Below, piece after piece: positions 35,100 to 46,930 of a stretch of DNA of 64,000 nucleotides (position 1 is its first letter; each line of letters begins with the position of its first letter). The stretch comes from Tetrastigma voinierianum. Lineage: Eukaryota > Streptophyta > Magnoliopsida > Vitales > Vitaceae. Position numbers and translations under genes: made by a program. Location: positions 1,488,001 to 1,552,000 of the forward strand of contig JAEQBH010000193.1 of the NCBI GenBank assembly GCA_016808115.1, written 5' to 3'. Under the pieces are notes generated by a model. It had not been told where the DNA came from. It saw only the letters and a program-made list of their open reading frames with translations, and searched no databases.

Positions 35100-35998
35100 A
35101 TGATCCATTGACATACGTGATGCCATGAATGATTCTGACAAGGAAAAATGGCAAGATGCTATGAACCAAGAAATGGAGTCCATGTACTCTAACTCTATCT
35201 GGGAACTTATAGATCCACCTGAGGATGTCAGGCCCATATGATGTAAATGGATCTTCAAAAGAAAAAGAGGCATAGATGGGAAGGAGACTTTCAAAGCTAG
35301 GCTAGTGGCAAAGGGTTATACCTAAAAAGAGGGAGTGGGCTATGAAGAAACTTTCTCACCAGTAGCTATGCTTAAGTCTATTCACATTCTTTTATCCATA
35401 GCTGCTTGTCTCGATTATGAGATATGGCAAATGGATGTCAAGACGGCTTTTCTGAATGGCTATCTTGAAGAAAGCATCTACATGATGCAACCAAAAGGTT
35501 TTGTGGCTAAAGGCCAATAGTAGAAAGTCTGCAAGTTGCTTAGGTCCATTTATGGACTGAAGCAAGCTTCAAGGTCTTGGAATCTGCGTTTTGATGAAAC
35601 TATCAAAACGTATGGTTTTGAGCAAAATGTTGATGAACCTTGTGTATAAAAGTACATCAAAGAAAAGAAGGTGGTCTTCTTGGTTCTTTTCTTTTACGTA
35701 GATGATATTTCTACTCATTGGGAATGATGTAGAAACATTATTGAATGTAAGAAATGACTACGAGTAATTTCAAATGAAAGATTTAGAGAAGCAAGCTATA
35801 TTCTTGTGGGGATCTAAATTAGGAGAGATCATAAGAACAAGCTTTTTGGCATCGTCTCAAGCATCTTATATCGATAAGGTGCTAGCCTCGATTTCGATGC
35901 AAGATTCCAAGAAAGGTCTTTGCTATTACCGGACCTCGACATGGAATTATCCTTTCCAAGGAGTAGTCCTAAGACACCTCAAGATGGCGAGGATATGA
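35100..35998 (+). pseudogene. Element G reverse transcriptase
   Basis: At 35335-35517 the frame reads GYEETFSPVAMLKSI then YEIWQMDVKTAFLNGYLEE and MMQPKGF, typical copia RT (RVT_2). At about 35685-35710 FLVLFFYVDDIS holds the catalytic YVDD. Upstream, 35120-35300 matches the W..A...E..S...N.TWELV segment. Stops at about 35237 and 35518 and later frameshifts inactivate it. Confidence 0.9.
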
Positions 35999-36239
35999 GA
36001 CGATTCTATGCCTGATAGTACAGGCAAATTTCATGTATGCAAATGTTATGTACGAGGCTTTGATATCCGTTTAGTGCAAGAGGGATAGTCACTGAGTCAC
36101 CAATCCAATCCCTGAATGGGGCCACTGGATAGCAGTGAAGTACATTCTCAAGTATCTAGCAGAGAATGGAGATTATATGCTTGTGTACTCAGGTGGAGAC
36201 CTGAACCCTATTAGATATACTAATTCTGATTTTCAATAA

Positions 36240-36632
36240 GACTAAGATAGTCGAAAGTCAACATCTGGGTCAATATTCACTCTTGGTGGTGGAGTCGTAG
36301 TATGGAGAAGTATCAAACAATCTAGTATTGCGGATTCAACCATGGAAGCTGAATACATAGCGACTTGTGAAGCAGCTAAAGAATCGGTTTGGCTCAAAAA
36401 GTTCTACACTGATCTGGAAGTAGTTCCAAACATGGAAAAACCACTTGTTTTATACTGTGACAACAGTGGAGCGATGGAAAACTCCAAAGAACCAAGGAGT
36501 CACAAGAAAGGGAAGCATATAGAAAGGAAGTATCATCTGATACGAGAGATCGTACATAGAGGGGACGTAGCGGTTATGAACATAGCGCCTGAATGTAACC
36601 TCATGGATTCGCTTACCAAGACTTTACCCTGA
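36240..36632 (+). pseudogene. Element G RNase H
   Basis: The reading frame 36342-36632 gives MEAEYIATCEAAKESVWLKK, then CDNSGA and HIERKYHLIREIVHRGDV, ending LTKTLP. These are the conserved acidic residues and C-terminal signature of copia RNase H, which removes the RNA strand during replication. It is the last coding part of pol, ending 75 bp before the 3' LTR. Confidence 0.92.
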
Positions 36633-36691
36633 AAGGTGGTCACAGTTACTTGTAGGGACTAGGTTTATGACATGTCTCACCCGCTTTTAAA

Positions 36692-36706
36692 GGCAAGTGG
36701 AATGAT
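36692..36706 (+). other. Element G polypurine tract
   Basis: GGCAAGTGGAATGAT lies directly against the 3' LTR start (TGTCACACAG). It matches the usual copia tract CAAGTGGGAGATTGT with substitutions. Confidence 0.7.
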
Positions 36707-38401
36707 TGTCACACAGCCCTAAAAGCATGTAATTTGTACCAAGCTTCATGAAAACAATTTTCTATATTTGATTCTTTATACATGTGTTGTATAATTTAGT
36801 AAATATCATAAAATCCCAAGTTTATTAATGTAACTATAATCTTAGTATATAACAGTTATATATGAGATGATCAAGATTATAGATAATAAACTAAACTGTT
36901 CATAGTAAATCAAAGTAGGGATCTTTGATCTATAATACTACTAGTACGGTCCACTGAACATTAAGAATGCAGCATCTTGATCCGATTACTCACAAAGTGA
37001 TACAAATGGAGGTGCTTTATGTAACTGGACATATAGGACAGACTGACGTGGATTAAACTCTTAAATAATACATTGTTACAATTAAGAGTTTAAACTGTGT
37101 CTCTAGATGATCATATGCAGATTGATCTTAATCCTGAGTAGCCATGGACTCCTGTCTATTTCAATATGGCCTGATTCATAAGCTACTTGCCTCGTCTAAG
37201 ACAAAGCTCCACACGAGGTCTTCGAGGCCTACGAGACAAATGAATGATGTCTCATGGATATGGAATCCAACCCTTCTTTAGGAAGTTTTGATACTTGGTT
37301 CACTATGTTAATTCTGGAACTGAACAGTTTGAGCGCTCTAATTTATAATAGGTTTATAAATTAACTATTTACTAGTGAATTAATGGAACTTAAGGATAAA
37401 GATATCACTAGAGGGGTAAAACGGTAATTTCACCTAGCTCTAATGATGGACCAATTTTAGAGGATTGAATTGCATATAATAATCATATCAATGGACTGCT
37501 TGAGTATCACTATGTAAATTATTCTGTAATTACAAGAGTTCGCTGCATTTTTAGTAATATTGAATTAATAAATTAGATTAATTGATTAAAGAGTTTAATT
37601 AATTATTAAATTTATTGAGCTTAACTGATAGGTCAAAAGGTCCTGGCCAACCCACAAACACTCCAGATTATGATTAAACACAAAGAAACCCTGAGTGTTA
37701 CATATTGTAAAAAGAAACTGTTCATATAAAGCAAACTATGGTATTTAATGCTAACTGAACAATTATTGAATTAATTAATCACTGATAGTAATTTATTATA
37801 TGATAACGTATTATCCTGAAAAATAATTATTGAATAATTATTTAAATTTTAACAATTGATTAGAATTATTATATGATGAAACCACAATTTGAGGAAACTA
37901 ATCATATTTATTTACAATACCACTCGAATTAATAATTCCAATATTAAATATGCCACTTGATCCAATGGTGGAGATAAGCAATTCAGCTTCATATTACAAG
38001 AGGCAAAACCCAGGCGTCATAAGTGATAAAAAATTAGAGGAAAAAGGAGATAAAAAGTTCACTTTTCGTCTTCTCCATCTAACCCTCTCGATCTCATGTT
38101 GAGAATATCAAGAGTTTTGAAAACAAAACTTTTAATCAGACAAAACACATCGTAATCTCGTAGGAAGAGGAAACGACTTGGAAGATCGTGGAAAACAGGG
38201 AAAAAAAAAAAAAGGATCTTGAGTTGTCAACCCTACTTGCAAAAAAAATCTCCTTAATTTGATTAAGGTAATTCTTCTTTATTGTTTGTTGATTAGTATG
38301 CATGTACCATAGGATCGTAAAATGAGTTTTTATTAATTTTTAAAATTTACTAAACCAAAATCTTCCGCTGCAAACTTTGTTTTGAACTTTAAAAACCTTC
38401 A
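36707..38401 (+). repeat. Element G 3' LTR
   Basis: This 1,695 bp LTR is the partner of 29273-30921. The two are nearly identical over the first 150 bp and the last 250 bp but more divergent between, with several small insertions. It carries a 12-base A run near 38200 absent from the other copy. Confidence 0.9.
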
Positions 38402-38410
38402 TTATGGTTA

Positions 38411-38582
38411 TACAGGTTGTATGTTAGGTAGAGCCCTGAATGCGAGATTCTCATTCATTTTTTGTGAAAATATGGATCCTGATAAATGGGACACAACAGT
38501 GTGGTATCGAGTCACCCGAAATCCACAAGAATTCCAAGGGTTGACGGGTTGTCAACGGGATCCCCGGATTTGGGGTGTCACA
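38411..38582 (+). repeat. Element D 5' LTR, second part
   Basis: It resumes after element G and ends GGGGTGTCACA at 38582, three bases before a tRNA-Met primer site. This fixes both the end and the strand of the LTR. Confidence 0.78.
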
Positions 38583-38585
38583 GCT

Positions 38586-38602
38586 TGGTATCAAAGCCTA
38601 GG
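38586..38602 (+). other. Element D primer-binding site (tRNA-iMet)
   Basis: TGGTATCAAAGCCTAGG follows the LTR end; it differs from the normal TGGTATCAGAGCCTAGG by one base. Confidence 0.92.
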
Positions 38603-39026
38603 TTAACGTTTACCTAGGGAGCTCGGGTGTGGGTATCCACAAGCATGGTCCTGATACTATCTCGTCTTAGCTAGGTATCAAGAGTCTAGATACACAAGTA
38701 CTGAGGGCTGATGGGCATGAGTCTAGATCATGCATTGTTGTGTGTTACATGTTTTGTGCTTAACATGCTGTGTGATTTGTGTGAATAATATACATGATAG
38801 GTTGTATATGGAACACTAGGGCTAGAAAACATAACCTGAAGGGTTTGAATAGCAAAATGAACATGATAGTTTGAGAACCGACGGCCATCGGTCAGACATG
38901 CATCACAAGAAAAAGGGATGAATGGTGTAGTTCTTGATGTTAAAGTCTATTAGTGGTTGGCATGTGCACTACTAGTTAGACTGAGATAGAAATTTGATTA
39001 CTCTATTGCTATCTTAACTTGTGTAG
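38603..39026 (+). other. Element D 5' untranslated leader
   Basis: I see no coding content in this stretch between the primer site and the gag start; this is a normal leader length for the family. Confidence 0.55.
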
Positions 39027-39830
39027 ATGGCAAGTCTAGGGCGTGGACGTAGAGGTCGTCCATGGGAAAATAGTCAACCACCACCTGTGTTCAATCTACA
39101 AACCTTATGAGGCTGATAGGTACCACAGCTTGCCATCATCATTGTGCAGCGAGCATCGGATCGGCACTATTGCACCCGACTAGTGCAATGCAGGGCTAGA
39201 AGGACGAGTAACCCTGTGGGTTTCAGGTACATCATCCTCCGACATACATGAGAGTGAGGGACTCGGCTGGTCAGACATCCTCGTCATTGAAAAAAGAAGT
39301 AGATGACACATGAAGCATCTGGGACATGGGTGCTGGTGCTAAGAGGAAGGAGAATCAATCTACTTCTAATTCTGCAGCAAGAAGAATACTCTATTCCTGT
39401 GGATTTGAGAGATGTGGTCATGCTTAATCATGTCACGTAGCCTGGCTTTGACCGACTAGACAGATGACATGTTATTATTGCCATCACCTGACATGTGAAG
39501 GTGGATTGGCCCCGCAGGAGGCATCCTGAGTTATGATCACCACGCCCCCACTGTTGGGACTCGCACGATGAATTTGTTCCTCCCACCCCAATACTGGGCT
39601 GGGGGGAACTTAGCGTGTTATCTCAAGTGTCGCATTGCTACAACCTACTATTTTCAAGCAGATAACATATGGGCCAAGGCATGGGTCGAGGTCGAGGCCA
39701 AGACTCGTGTCGGGTGCTCCAGTGGATCCAAGGGCATTGCCTACCTCGTAGTACCATAGACCGAGTCGCAGACCGCATGACTTGAATGTGGTATGTGTCA
39801 TTCTCAAGAATTTTGGATAAGAGTGTTATT
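39027..39830 (+). pseudogene. Element D gag and protease remnants
   Basis: An ATG at 39027 opens MASLGRGRRGRPWENSQPPP, the usual basic chromovirus gag start, stopping after about 25 codons. At about 39410-39510 a degraded zinc knuckle is visible in broken frame. The central gag domain is deleted or unreadable. A 63-residue frame at 39568-39759 has no recognisable motif. Confidence 0.65.
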
Positions 39831-40500
39831 TAAATTCTAAATCGATTCATATTTATTACCGCACAATGTGAGAAAAGTTTGGGCTTAGAGGTTGAAAACC
39901 TTGGAAAACATTGTATGAATTCTTCCTTAGAACTAGGGTGAGTGTCAATCGATATGCTCTGGGGCTGAGTCGAGATCTCGTGCAATGTTTTAAAAACTTA
40001 ATTTGACCGAACTGAAAATTTACCTGCTAATGGTTCAAATTGTCTTAATTCATAAGTCTAACCTACTCGCTGAACCTAAGATTTAATAAATATATTTTTT
40101 TTAAATTTTATTTAAAATTTAAAAATATATACTAATAATATTTAAGATATTATTTATTATTTTTTTATATAAATAAAGTATCTTAAAATTTATTTTAAAA
40201 ATATGTATAATGTTTAAAATGGAAGAAACTTATTTATATAAATATATACTTAATTAGTAGTAATATATAATTTTGTTAAGATCTAAAATAATCACAATGA
40301 CAGCATAGTGATAACGTGTTTCCTTGGTAACTTCCCCTTTCCATGTTCGAATCCATAAGCCTGTAGTATTTAATTGAATTTTTTTTTAGTTACAAGCCTT
40401 CTAACCCTACAAGCATTCTAATTCTAAGCAAAACGATGTCGTTTCTATGTAAAAATCATCAAAACGACGTCGTTTTAACTGGTGTAATGTGGAGCGAACT
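39831..40500. other. AT-rich insertion in element D, possible SINE remnant
   Basis: This block is much more AT-rich than its flanks and breaks the gag-pol remnants of D. At 40301-40315 CAGCATAGTGATAAC resembles an RNA polymerase III box A. About 30 bp downstream, GTTCGAATCC at 40345-40354 fits box B. A T-rich tail follows (40378-40389). Together these suggest a tRNA-derived SINE, but no target duplication was found. Confidence 0.3.
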
Positions 40501-41845
40501 ATCTCGACTATTGTGGAATCGATTTTGTCAACGGCTTGACCACGGCTCATCCGAGTCAATCGGTCATCAATAATTTTTCATTATCACTGACGTCAACGAC
40601 GTTCACCAACGATCGATCCCACCTTATTTTCAAAACATTGATCTCAGGGATTCTACTTACTATGAACCTGAGGGTCATGCATTATACCAAGTTCGATGTC
40701 ATCCTTGTGGATGGATTGGTTACAAACCTGCAGAGTTGTTTCACACTGTGATCATATGTGGGTTATCGCCACACATGTGACGCCATTGCGGTTATGTTTC
40801 GTAGGGAGAAGCATGATGTTTACCCCGCATCGGCAGGTACCAATTCACGGAGTAGACAACATGGGTCAAGAGTAAGTCTTACCCACAGACAGAGAGACGC
40901 AGATTTGAGTCTACCTCGTGGCTTATGAGTATGAGGATGTCTTTCCAAATGAGCTACGTGATTACCCCGCACAAGGATGGACTTGATTACCGAGTTACAC
41001 CCTAGTACATTCCCATTTCTATGATTCCCCATGTGATGGCATCAGCCGAGCTGTGGTGAACTCAAGGTCCGAACTACAAGAATTGTTGTGATTGCTGGTT
41101 TTATTTAGACCGGAGCACTTCACCTTGGAGTGCTCCGGTTATGTTTACTAGGAAAGAGGTCAAAATTCAAATGGAATGACCTGTGTGAGAAGGCATTCTA
41201 GGAATTGAAAATAAGGCTTACTACAGCTCTTATTTCCTCGATAGTCCCAAATAGGTGACAGTGCCACTGTAAATCGTAATGCCTCTAGGGATAGAACTGG
41301 GATGTCTTGATGAATCGTGAGTAGCCAGATGTAAGTTCCGGTATTAACTAAAGAATCATGATAGAATTACCCTACACACATGATTGGAGCTACGCCATAG
41401 TCTTTGGCTCTAAAGATTTGTAATACTATCCTGTATGGTGGCTAGTTTATGTATTTTCTGTAATTTTCATAAGAGTTTATGCATATCTTTCACACAATGG
41501 GACCTCAACATGAGGCAACGCAGATGGATGAAGTATCTGGATGATTATGACTTCATTTTGCATTAGAATCCTGGTAAGGCAAATGTGTGGCTGATGCGCT
41601 AAGTCGGAAGTCACGGGGAATACTGGCTAGTGTAGCTTCCCGGGAGTGGTAGATGCTCGAGACTGTGGGACAGTTTAGGTTGCAGTACAGTGAATAGACT
41701 CAGATCTAGGGAATTTGGTAGTTCACCATCCCTACCAAGCAGGGTGATTGAGTCCCAAAGGCAGGACGTAGATATATTATCCATTAGGGACCGGGTACAA
41801 CCAAGTATAAGTGATGAAGGCTGGGCCATCCACACAGATGGTAGT
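40501..41845 (+). pseudogene. Element D pol remnants (protease end, RT start, RNase H end)
   Basis: YTKFDVILVDGL at about 40678-40715 is the second protease block (FDVILGMDWL). At about 40930-40960 EYEDVFPNELRDYP is the start of RT (DVFPEELPGLPP). The RT catalytic core is absent: by 41140 the sequence is already near the RT/RNase H junction, and at 41497-41580 QWDLNMRQRRWMKYLDDYDF is the RNase H end. The last readable piece is DEGWAIHTDGS at about 41815-41845, the pre-integrase block, cut there by element E. Confidence 0.8.
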
Positions 41846-43158
41846 TGATTGTTACCTATACAGTACTATTCTGCACTCTGCTATTGCGGGTTTTGAGCAC
41901 TTTTTGAGTAATAATCAGTCTAATTAACCTCAATTGACATGTCAAGGACCTAGCTATACTACTAATCACATTTTATGAAAAATTTTTGTAGTTTTCTCAG
42001 GCCATTGATGTCAAAGTTATTGCGTTAGCTAAATCACTCTGAGAATTGTTGAACCTGTATCGCAAATCATGCTCTGAATAATATGGGCTAACGTAAAAGG
42101 GAAAGGCAGCCTGAAATTTCATATATAAATTCTCATAACCTCTGAATAAGAAGGTCATGCAAGCCACAACCCTTGCAACTTTAGAGATTTAACTTCGAAA
42201 CTCCACTAATACTTGATTGACTTCTTGACTTCGAATTTGCCCTCCGACTGGGCTCTCATGCATTATAGTGAGTTCAATTCATACTTTTTTGTAATTTGTG
42301 TTGCTGGGTAGTATATAAGTCCCAAGCAACACTTTGTAGAGATCTAATCTTGATCATTAATAAAGTTTTGGAGGGAAGCTTTCAGGAGTTCCCACTCTTT
42401 CTCATTTTGTCTCACTTTCTCTCATTTTCTGGCCAGCCAAACAACCTCTGAGGATGACAACTCAGAGGATGAGCGACTAAAACCCCTTTCTCCTTGAAGT
42501 AGAAGGCCATTGGGCAGCGAATCTAAGGCAAACTAAGGGGTTCCATGTTTTAATGAGTACCACTGGCCATTAAAGTTCTCCCTTTTACTCTAGGTTACAT
42601 CCCTTCGATGCACCTTGAATGATCCGTATTTGATAATCTTTGTAGGATTCAGTGGATGCTTAATGCTAGATCAACTGAAATTCATTAGTTATCATTTATT
42701 AGTCATCAGAAGGTGGGTTAATAGACACGCTTTACCGGGCTTGAGCCACACTTTAGAATACCGCATTTTCAAAGGATAGTTGTTTTGGGTCAGCTAAATG
42801 AAGAACCGGTTCGAGAGATGACTATAGGTCATCCTCCCTAACGACAGGAAAAGACCCGAGAAACCCTCATTTTCCCTAAGAGCCCAAGCTTAGTGTCCTG
42901 ATACTTCAAGGGAATTCCTTTAATACTTTACTTCATTTTATTTATAATTTTCAACCATTACAACTTATTGTTTTCACAAAATCCAAAAATCTAAACCATA
43001 ATCACCAGTGTAAGACTTAGTATTAATCATTTCCATGAAGAAAACCCATCTCTGTGGACGGTCCTAGAGCCGCTATATTGCAGTAGGAATGCTACGGTAG
43101 TAGGAGGTGTTAGGTATAAATTTTGTTGATTCAGGATACCCTTACAGGCTACTAATCA
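41846..43158 (+). repeat. Element E 5' LTR
   Basis: It starts TGATTG, aligning with TGATTGGGC of the LTR of element B, and ends CTAATCA. The exact start is approximate. A TATA-like TATATAAG lies at 42312-42319. The GAGGATGACAACTCA motif and the end block CCATCTCTGTGGACGGTCCTAGAGCC-like segment (about 43047-43072) are shared with B. Confidence 0.75.
42312..42319 (+). promoter_or_regulatory. TATA-like box in element E LTR
   Basis: TATATAAG lies mid-LTR, in the position equivalent to the TATA-like box of the B LTR. Activity not shown. Confidence 0.45.
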
Positions 43159-43160
43159 AA

Positions 43161-43178
43161 TGGCGTCGTTGTCGGGGA
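43161..43178 (+). other. Element E primer-binding site (tRNA-Asp type)
   Basis: TGGCGTCGTTGTCGGGGA lies two bases after the LTR end. It differs from the Athila-type site TGGCGCCGTTGCCGGGGA at two positions, both C to T, as expected of decay at methylated cytosines. Confidence 0.9.
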
Positions 43179-43489
43179 TGGTGCCTAAGTGCAAATGACA
43201 ACATACTAAACACTTGTGATCGTCATCACAGGTTCTGGGGAATTTTCCCTTACCATTCTTTTTAGTATTATACAGTCAGTTTTTATTAGTTTCATTTCAC
43301 TGTTTATTTTTTTTTTTAAAAGCTAACTCTGACCCTGTAGGTAGGATTGTTTCTTTTTTGTCTGGTGTTTGCCCTGTTTTTCATATAGGAGTTTATGTTC
43401 CAGTGGTTTAGGAATTCAGAAGGCAGATTGGTCAAAATCAATATTCCATAGGGAGCATATTCTGAATCAAGCTAAATTTAGATCAAATG

Positions 43490-44331
43490 GAACCTCCATA
43501 TGAAGAGTAGCAGAGTCAGCAGGGAATGAAGTGGAACCTCAATGCATATAAGTCCATGAGGGACAACATACACCCTCCACGAATGAGTGCACCCTTTTTC
43601 ATTGTGCCCCCAACTGGTGACATGGTTGTTAGGCCTTACCAGCCACTCTCATTCCATGGTTTAGAGAGCATGAGAATCCCATACACACACATCATGGAAT
43701 TCCTTGAGGAGGTTTGAAAACTTTCAAGGAGATGCCACCACTGACCCATGAGGTCAGTTTTTCCTTCGCGGAAGGACAAACTAAGATTTGGCCACCCTTG
43801 AGACCACAACTAGCCCAGAATTGACCCGAGATGCAGGCAAAGTTTTTAAAGAAATTCTTCTCCACCCACATAACGAACACTCTGAAGAAGCAGATCTCCA
43901 CTTTCTCAGCCAATGAAAATGAGAAATTTTATGAATGCTGGGAAAGATACATGGAAGCACTTAATGCTTGTCCTCACCATGGGTTTGACACTTGGCTGCT
44001 AGTCAATTATTTTTATGATGGTATGTCTCTTGCCATGAAGCAATTGTTGGAAACTATGTGTGGAGGAGATTTCTTGAGCAAGAATCCAAAGGAAGCTATG
44101 GATTTCCTAAATTACGTGGCAGAGGCATCTAAAGGTTGGGATGAGCCTAACCTAAGGGAGATAGAGAGGATAAGGCCTCAGCCCAGCATAAGGGGTGGCA
44201 TGTATTCCCTTCCAGAGGATTTGGACATGAAGGCCAAGCTCTCAACCTTAATTGGAAGGTTGGAAGAGTTGGAAATGAGGAAACCTGACCAAGAGGTGCG
44301 ACGTTATTTACGAGACCAGTATGCGGAATAA
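43490..44331 (+). pseudogene. Element E gag
   Basis: A first frame from 43490, with an early stop, reads NIHPPRMSAPFFIVPP then LSFHGLESM..PYTHI, the Athila gag N-terminus. A second frame (43831-44331, 166 aa) gives the Retrotrans_gag core: FLKKFFSTHITNTLKKQI, FYECWERYMEALNACPHHGF, then GGDFLSKNPKEAMDFLNYVA. It is the capsid-like RNA-packaging protein. The two frames are offset by a break around 43720-43830. The C-terminal coiled region is traceable to 44760. Confidence 0.9.
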
Positions 44332-45240
44332 GACATAACAATACGTCGGTCTGCTAAACACCCCAGGGCGCAATGCCCAACTATTTTGGTAATGAGGGAG
44401 ATGCTAGCTGAATAAGCTAATGCTATTGGTCAATTCAAACCACCAACCAACGCACCATATGGCAACACTTACAACCCTAATTGGAGGAATCACCCACATC
44501 TCTCCTGGAAACCAAAGCCTCCACAGTATGTGCCCCCTGCTGCACAACCATAATATGGCTCCTCATCCCAAGCACAACCACCACAATCAACATCTCCGGT
44601 TGAGCAAGCAATACTGAACTTGAGCAAAGTGGTGGGTAATTTTGTAGAGGAGCAAAAAGCTGTGAATTTCTAAGCGAATTAGAAAATTGATACATTGGAG
44701 AGCACCTTTAATAAGAGAATTGAAGGCTTTCAAAGTGAAATTGCTCAAAAATTTGACAACCTGTAGTACTTAATTTTCAGGCTAACTAATAAATAGCAAG
44801 TGCAGTAAAAGGGTAAATTCCCTTCACAGACACAGCCTAATCCCAAGGGGGTCCATGAAATAACCTCTGCCAGTGAACCTACTCCTAGGATGGATGAAGT
44901 GAAGGCTGTCATCACTCTAAGGAGTGGTAAATAGATTAAGCAACCGGCACCTACACCCGCTGAAAAAGCAAAAGAAGAAAAGGAAGTGGAACTGGAAATA
45001 ATTATGATTAAAGAGGATATGGTGAAAAAGAGCATGCCCCCTCCATTTCCTCAAGCACTAAGAGGTAAAAAGAAGGTGATCAACCAGACTGAAATTCTAG
45101 AGGTGTTGATGCAGGTGAAGGCTAACATCCCTCTTTTGGATATGATTAAACAAGTCCCATCGTATGCTAAGTTCTTAAAGGATTTGTGCACCGTAAAAAG
45201 AGGGTTAAGTATCGACAAGAAAGCTTTCCTAACAGAATAG
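44332..45240 (+). pseudogene. Element E gag C-terminus and linker
   Basis: At about 44616-44660 LNLSKVVGNFVEEQ marks the end of the gag coiled region. At 44900-44935 AVITLRSGK opens the conserved linker, and 44986-45240 gives MPPPFPQALRG then VKANIPLLDMIKQVPSYAKF, which precedes the protease in Athila-type polyproteins. A few stops break the frame. Confidence 0.8.
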
Positions 45241-45960
45241 GTCAGTGCCATCATCCAATGCAAAACCCATGTGAAATACAAAGACCTGGGTTGTCCTACC
45301 ATCTTGGTAAATATTGGGGGAACTTGTGTGGAGAAAGCTTTATTGGATTTGGGGGTTAGTGTCAACCTACTACCCTACTCGGTTTACAAGTAGTTGAGGC
45401 TAGGAGAATTGAAACCTACCACCATCACCCTATCTTTAGCAGACAGGTTAGTCAAAATTCCCAGGGCACTGTTGAAGATGTCTTGGTACAAGTGGATAAA
45501 TTCTATTACCTAGTGGACTTCATTGTCCTTGACAGAGCAGAGTTCTTTTGTAGAACTAACTATGTGCCCATCAACCTTGGGAAGCCATTCTTGGCCACCT
45601 CAAATACAATTATTAATTGCCGAAATGGAGTTATGCAACAGAAATTTGGGAATATGACACTGGAACTTAACATTTTCCACCTAAGCAAGAAGCACATGCC
45701 CCTAATGGAGGAGGATCCAGAAGAAGTTTGCCTGATTGACACCATTCTGAATGAACATTCTCAATTGTAACAACTACATAAGAAATTGATTGAGGAACCG
45801 TGAGTTCACAGAGCTACGAATACCCCCAAATTATGTGTTGTCTATGGGCCATGAGGAAAAAAAAAAGAAATCCTCCTCTTGTTGACTGGGGAGGATAATG
45901 ACAATGGAGGCAACATAGAACCCTAAAAGCTTGACCTCAAACCCCTTCCTGTAGAATTGA
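45241..45960 (+). pseudogene. Element E aspartic protease
   Basis: At 45295-45390 the sequence reads CPTILVNIGGTCVEKALLDL, then GVSVNLLPYSVYK; DLG is the Athila form of the aspartic protease triad (usually CDLGASINLMP). At 45483-45640 come QVDKFYYLVDFIVLD and KPFLATSNTIINC, the second protease half. The enzyme would mature the polyprotein. A stop at about 45390 and a frameshift near 45480 disable it. Confidence 0.83.
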
Positions 45961-46930
45961 AATATGCTTATTTGGAAGATGGCAACCAATGTCCAGTTGT
46001 GATTTGTTCATTGCTGAATGCCTCTCAGGAAAACAGTCTTCTTGATATCCTTAGGAAGTGCAAGCAGGCCATTGGATGGAAAATTTCTGATCTAAAGGGG
46101 ATTAGTCCATTTGTTTGCACTCATCATATTTACATGGAGGAGGAAGCTAAGCCGGTAAGACTACCATAGAAACATTTGAATCTACATATCACAGTGATCT
46201 TGAAGTCCTCATTGCTGCGGTGGCATTAATTACCCTATTTCCTATAGTCCTTGAGTGAGTCCAACTCAGGTAGTGCAAAAAAAATCAGGGGTAACCACTG
46301 TGCAAAATGAAAAAGGAGAGGAAGTGCCTACTCGCCTTACAACAGGTTGGAGGGTATGCATAGAGTACAGGAGATTGAATGAAGTGACAAGAAAGGACCA
46401 CTTCCCTTTACCCTTCATCAATCAACTTCTTGAGAGAGTTTCCGGGCACCCATTCTATTGCTTCTTGGATGGGTAATCGGGATATTTTCAAATAGAAATT
46501 GCGGCAGAGGACTAGGAGAAGACCACCTTCACTTGTCCATGTGGCACATATGCTTACAAGAGAATGCCTTTTGGCCTTTGCAATGCACCTACCACATTCC
46601 AAAGATGTATGCTCAACATTTTCAATGATATAGTGGAGCGCATTATGGAAGTGTATATGGATGATATCACCTTATATGGGGATACTTTCGAGGAGTGCTT
46701 AGCCAACCTTGAAACTGTGTTGCACAGATGCATTGAGAAGAACTTGGTGCTCAATTGGGAGAAATGCCAGGTTTATGATGAATCAGGGAATTTTCCTGGG
46801 ACATGTTATCTCCAACAAGGGAATTAGAGTTGAGCTTATTGCTAAGTTACCACCCCCCACAAATGTAAAGGCTGTGAGATAGTTCCTTGGCCATGCAGGC
46901 TTCTACAGGAGGTTTATTAAAGATTTTTCG
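45961..46930 (+). pseudogene. Element E reverse transcriptase
   Basis: The pre-RT block KQAIGWKISDLKGISPFVC is at 46045-46120. The RT itself is split into 46255-46476 (GWRVCIEYRRLNEVTRKDHF, PLPFINQLLERVSG) and 46564-46827 (MPFGLCNAPTTFQRCMLNIF, VYMDDITLYG). YMDD is the intact catalytic motif. The thumb and RNase H connection follow to 46930. There are two internal stops and one frameshift. Confidence 0.92.

Larger units (their letters stand above)
29273..38410 (+). mobile_element. Element G: Ty1/copia retrotransposon, decayed
   Basis: The 5' LTR is 29273-30921 and the 3' LTR 36707-38401. Between them the order gag, protease, integrase, RT, RNase H defines Ty1/copia. TACAG occurs at 29268-29272 and at 38411-38415, but nine bases separate the second copy from the natural LTR end (38401), so the right boundary is uncertain. 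Stops and frameshifts occur in every domain. It is inserted in the LTR of element D. Confidence 0.9.
27762..41845 (+). mobile_element. Element D: decayed Ty3/gypsy chromovirus, split by copia element G
   Basis: On the plus strand, the 5' LTR is 27762-29272 plus about 38411-38582, followed by a tRNA-Met primer site (38586-38602). Remnants of gag, protease, RT and the RNase H-integrase linker lie in 39027-41845. The body is too short (about 3.3 kb) for a full gag-pol: the RT core is missing, and element E interrupts the integrase region at 41846. The 3' LTR is not in the window. It is the host of both G and E and therefore older than both. Confidence 0.8.

Noticed and set aside
40345..40354. 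A tRNA gene at the GTTCGAATCC motif
   Set aside because: No cloverleaf can be drawn: acceptor and anticodon stems are not complementary. At most it is a SINE-type promoter remnant.
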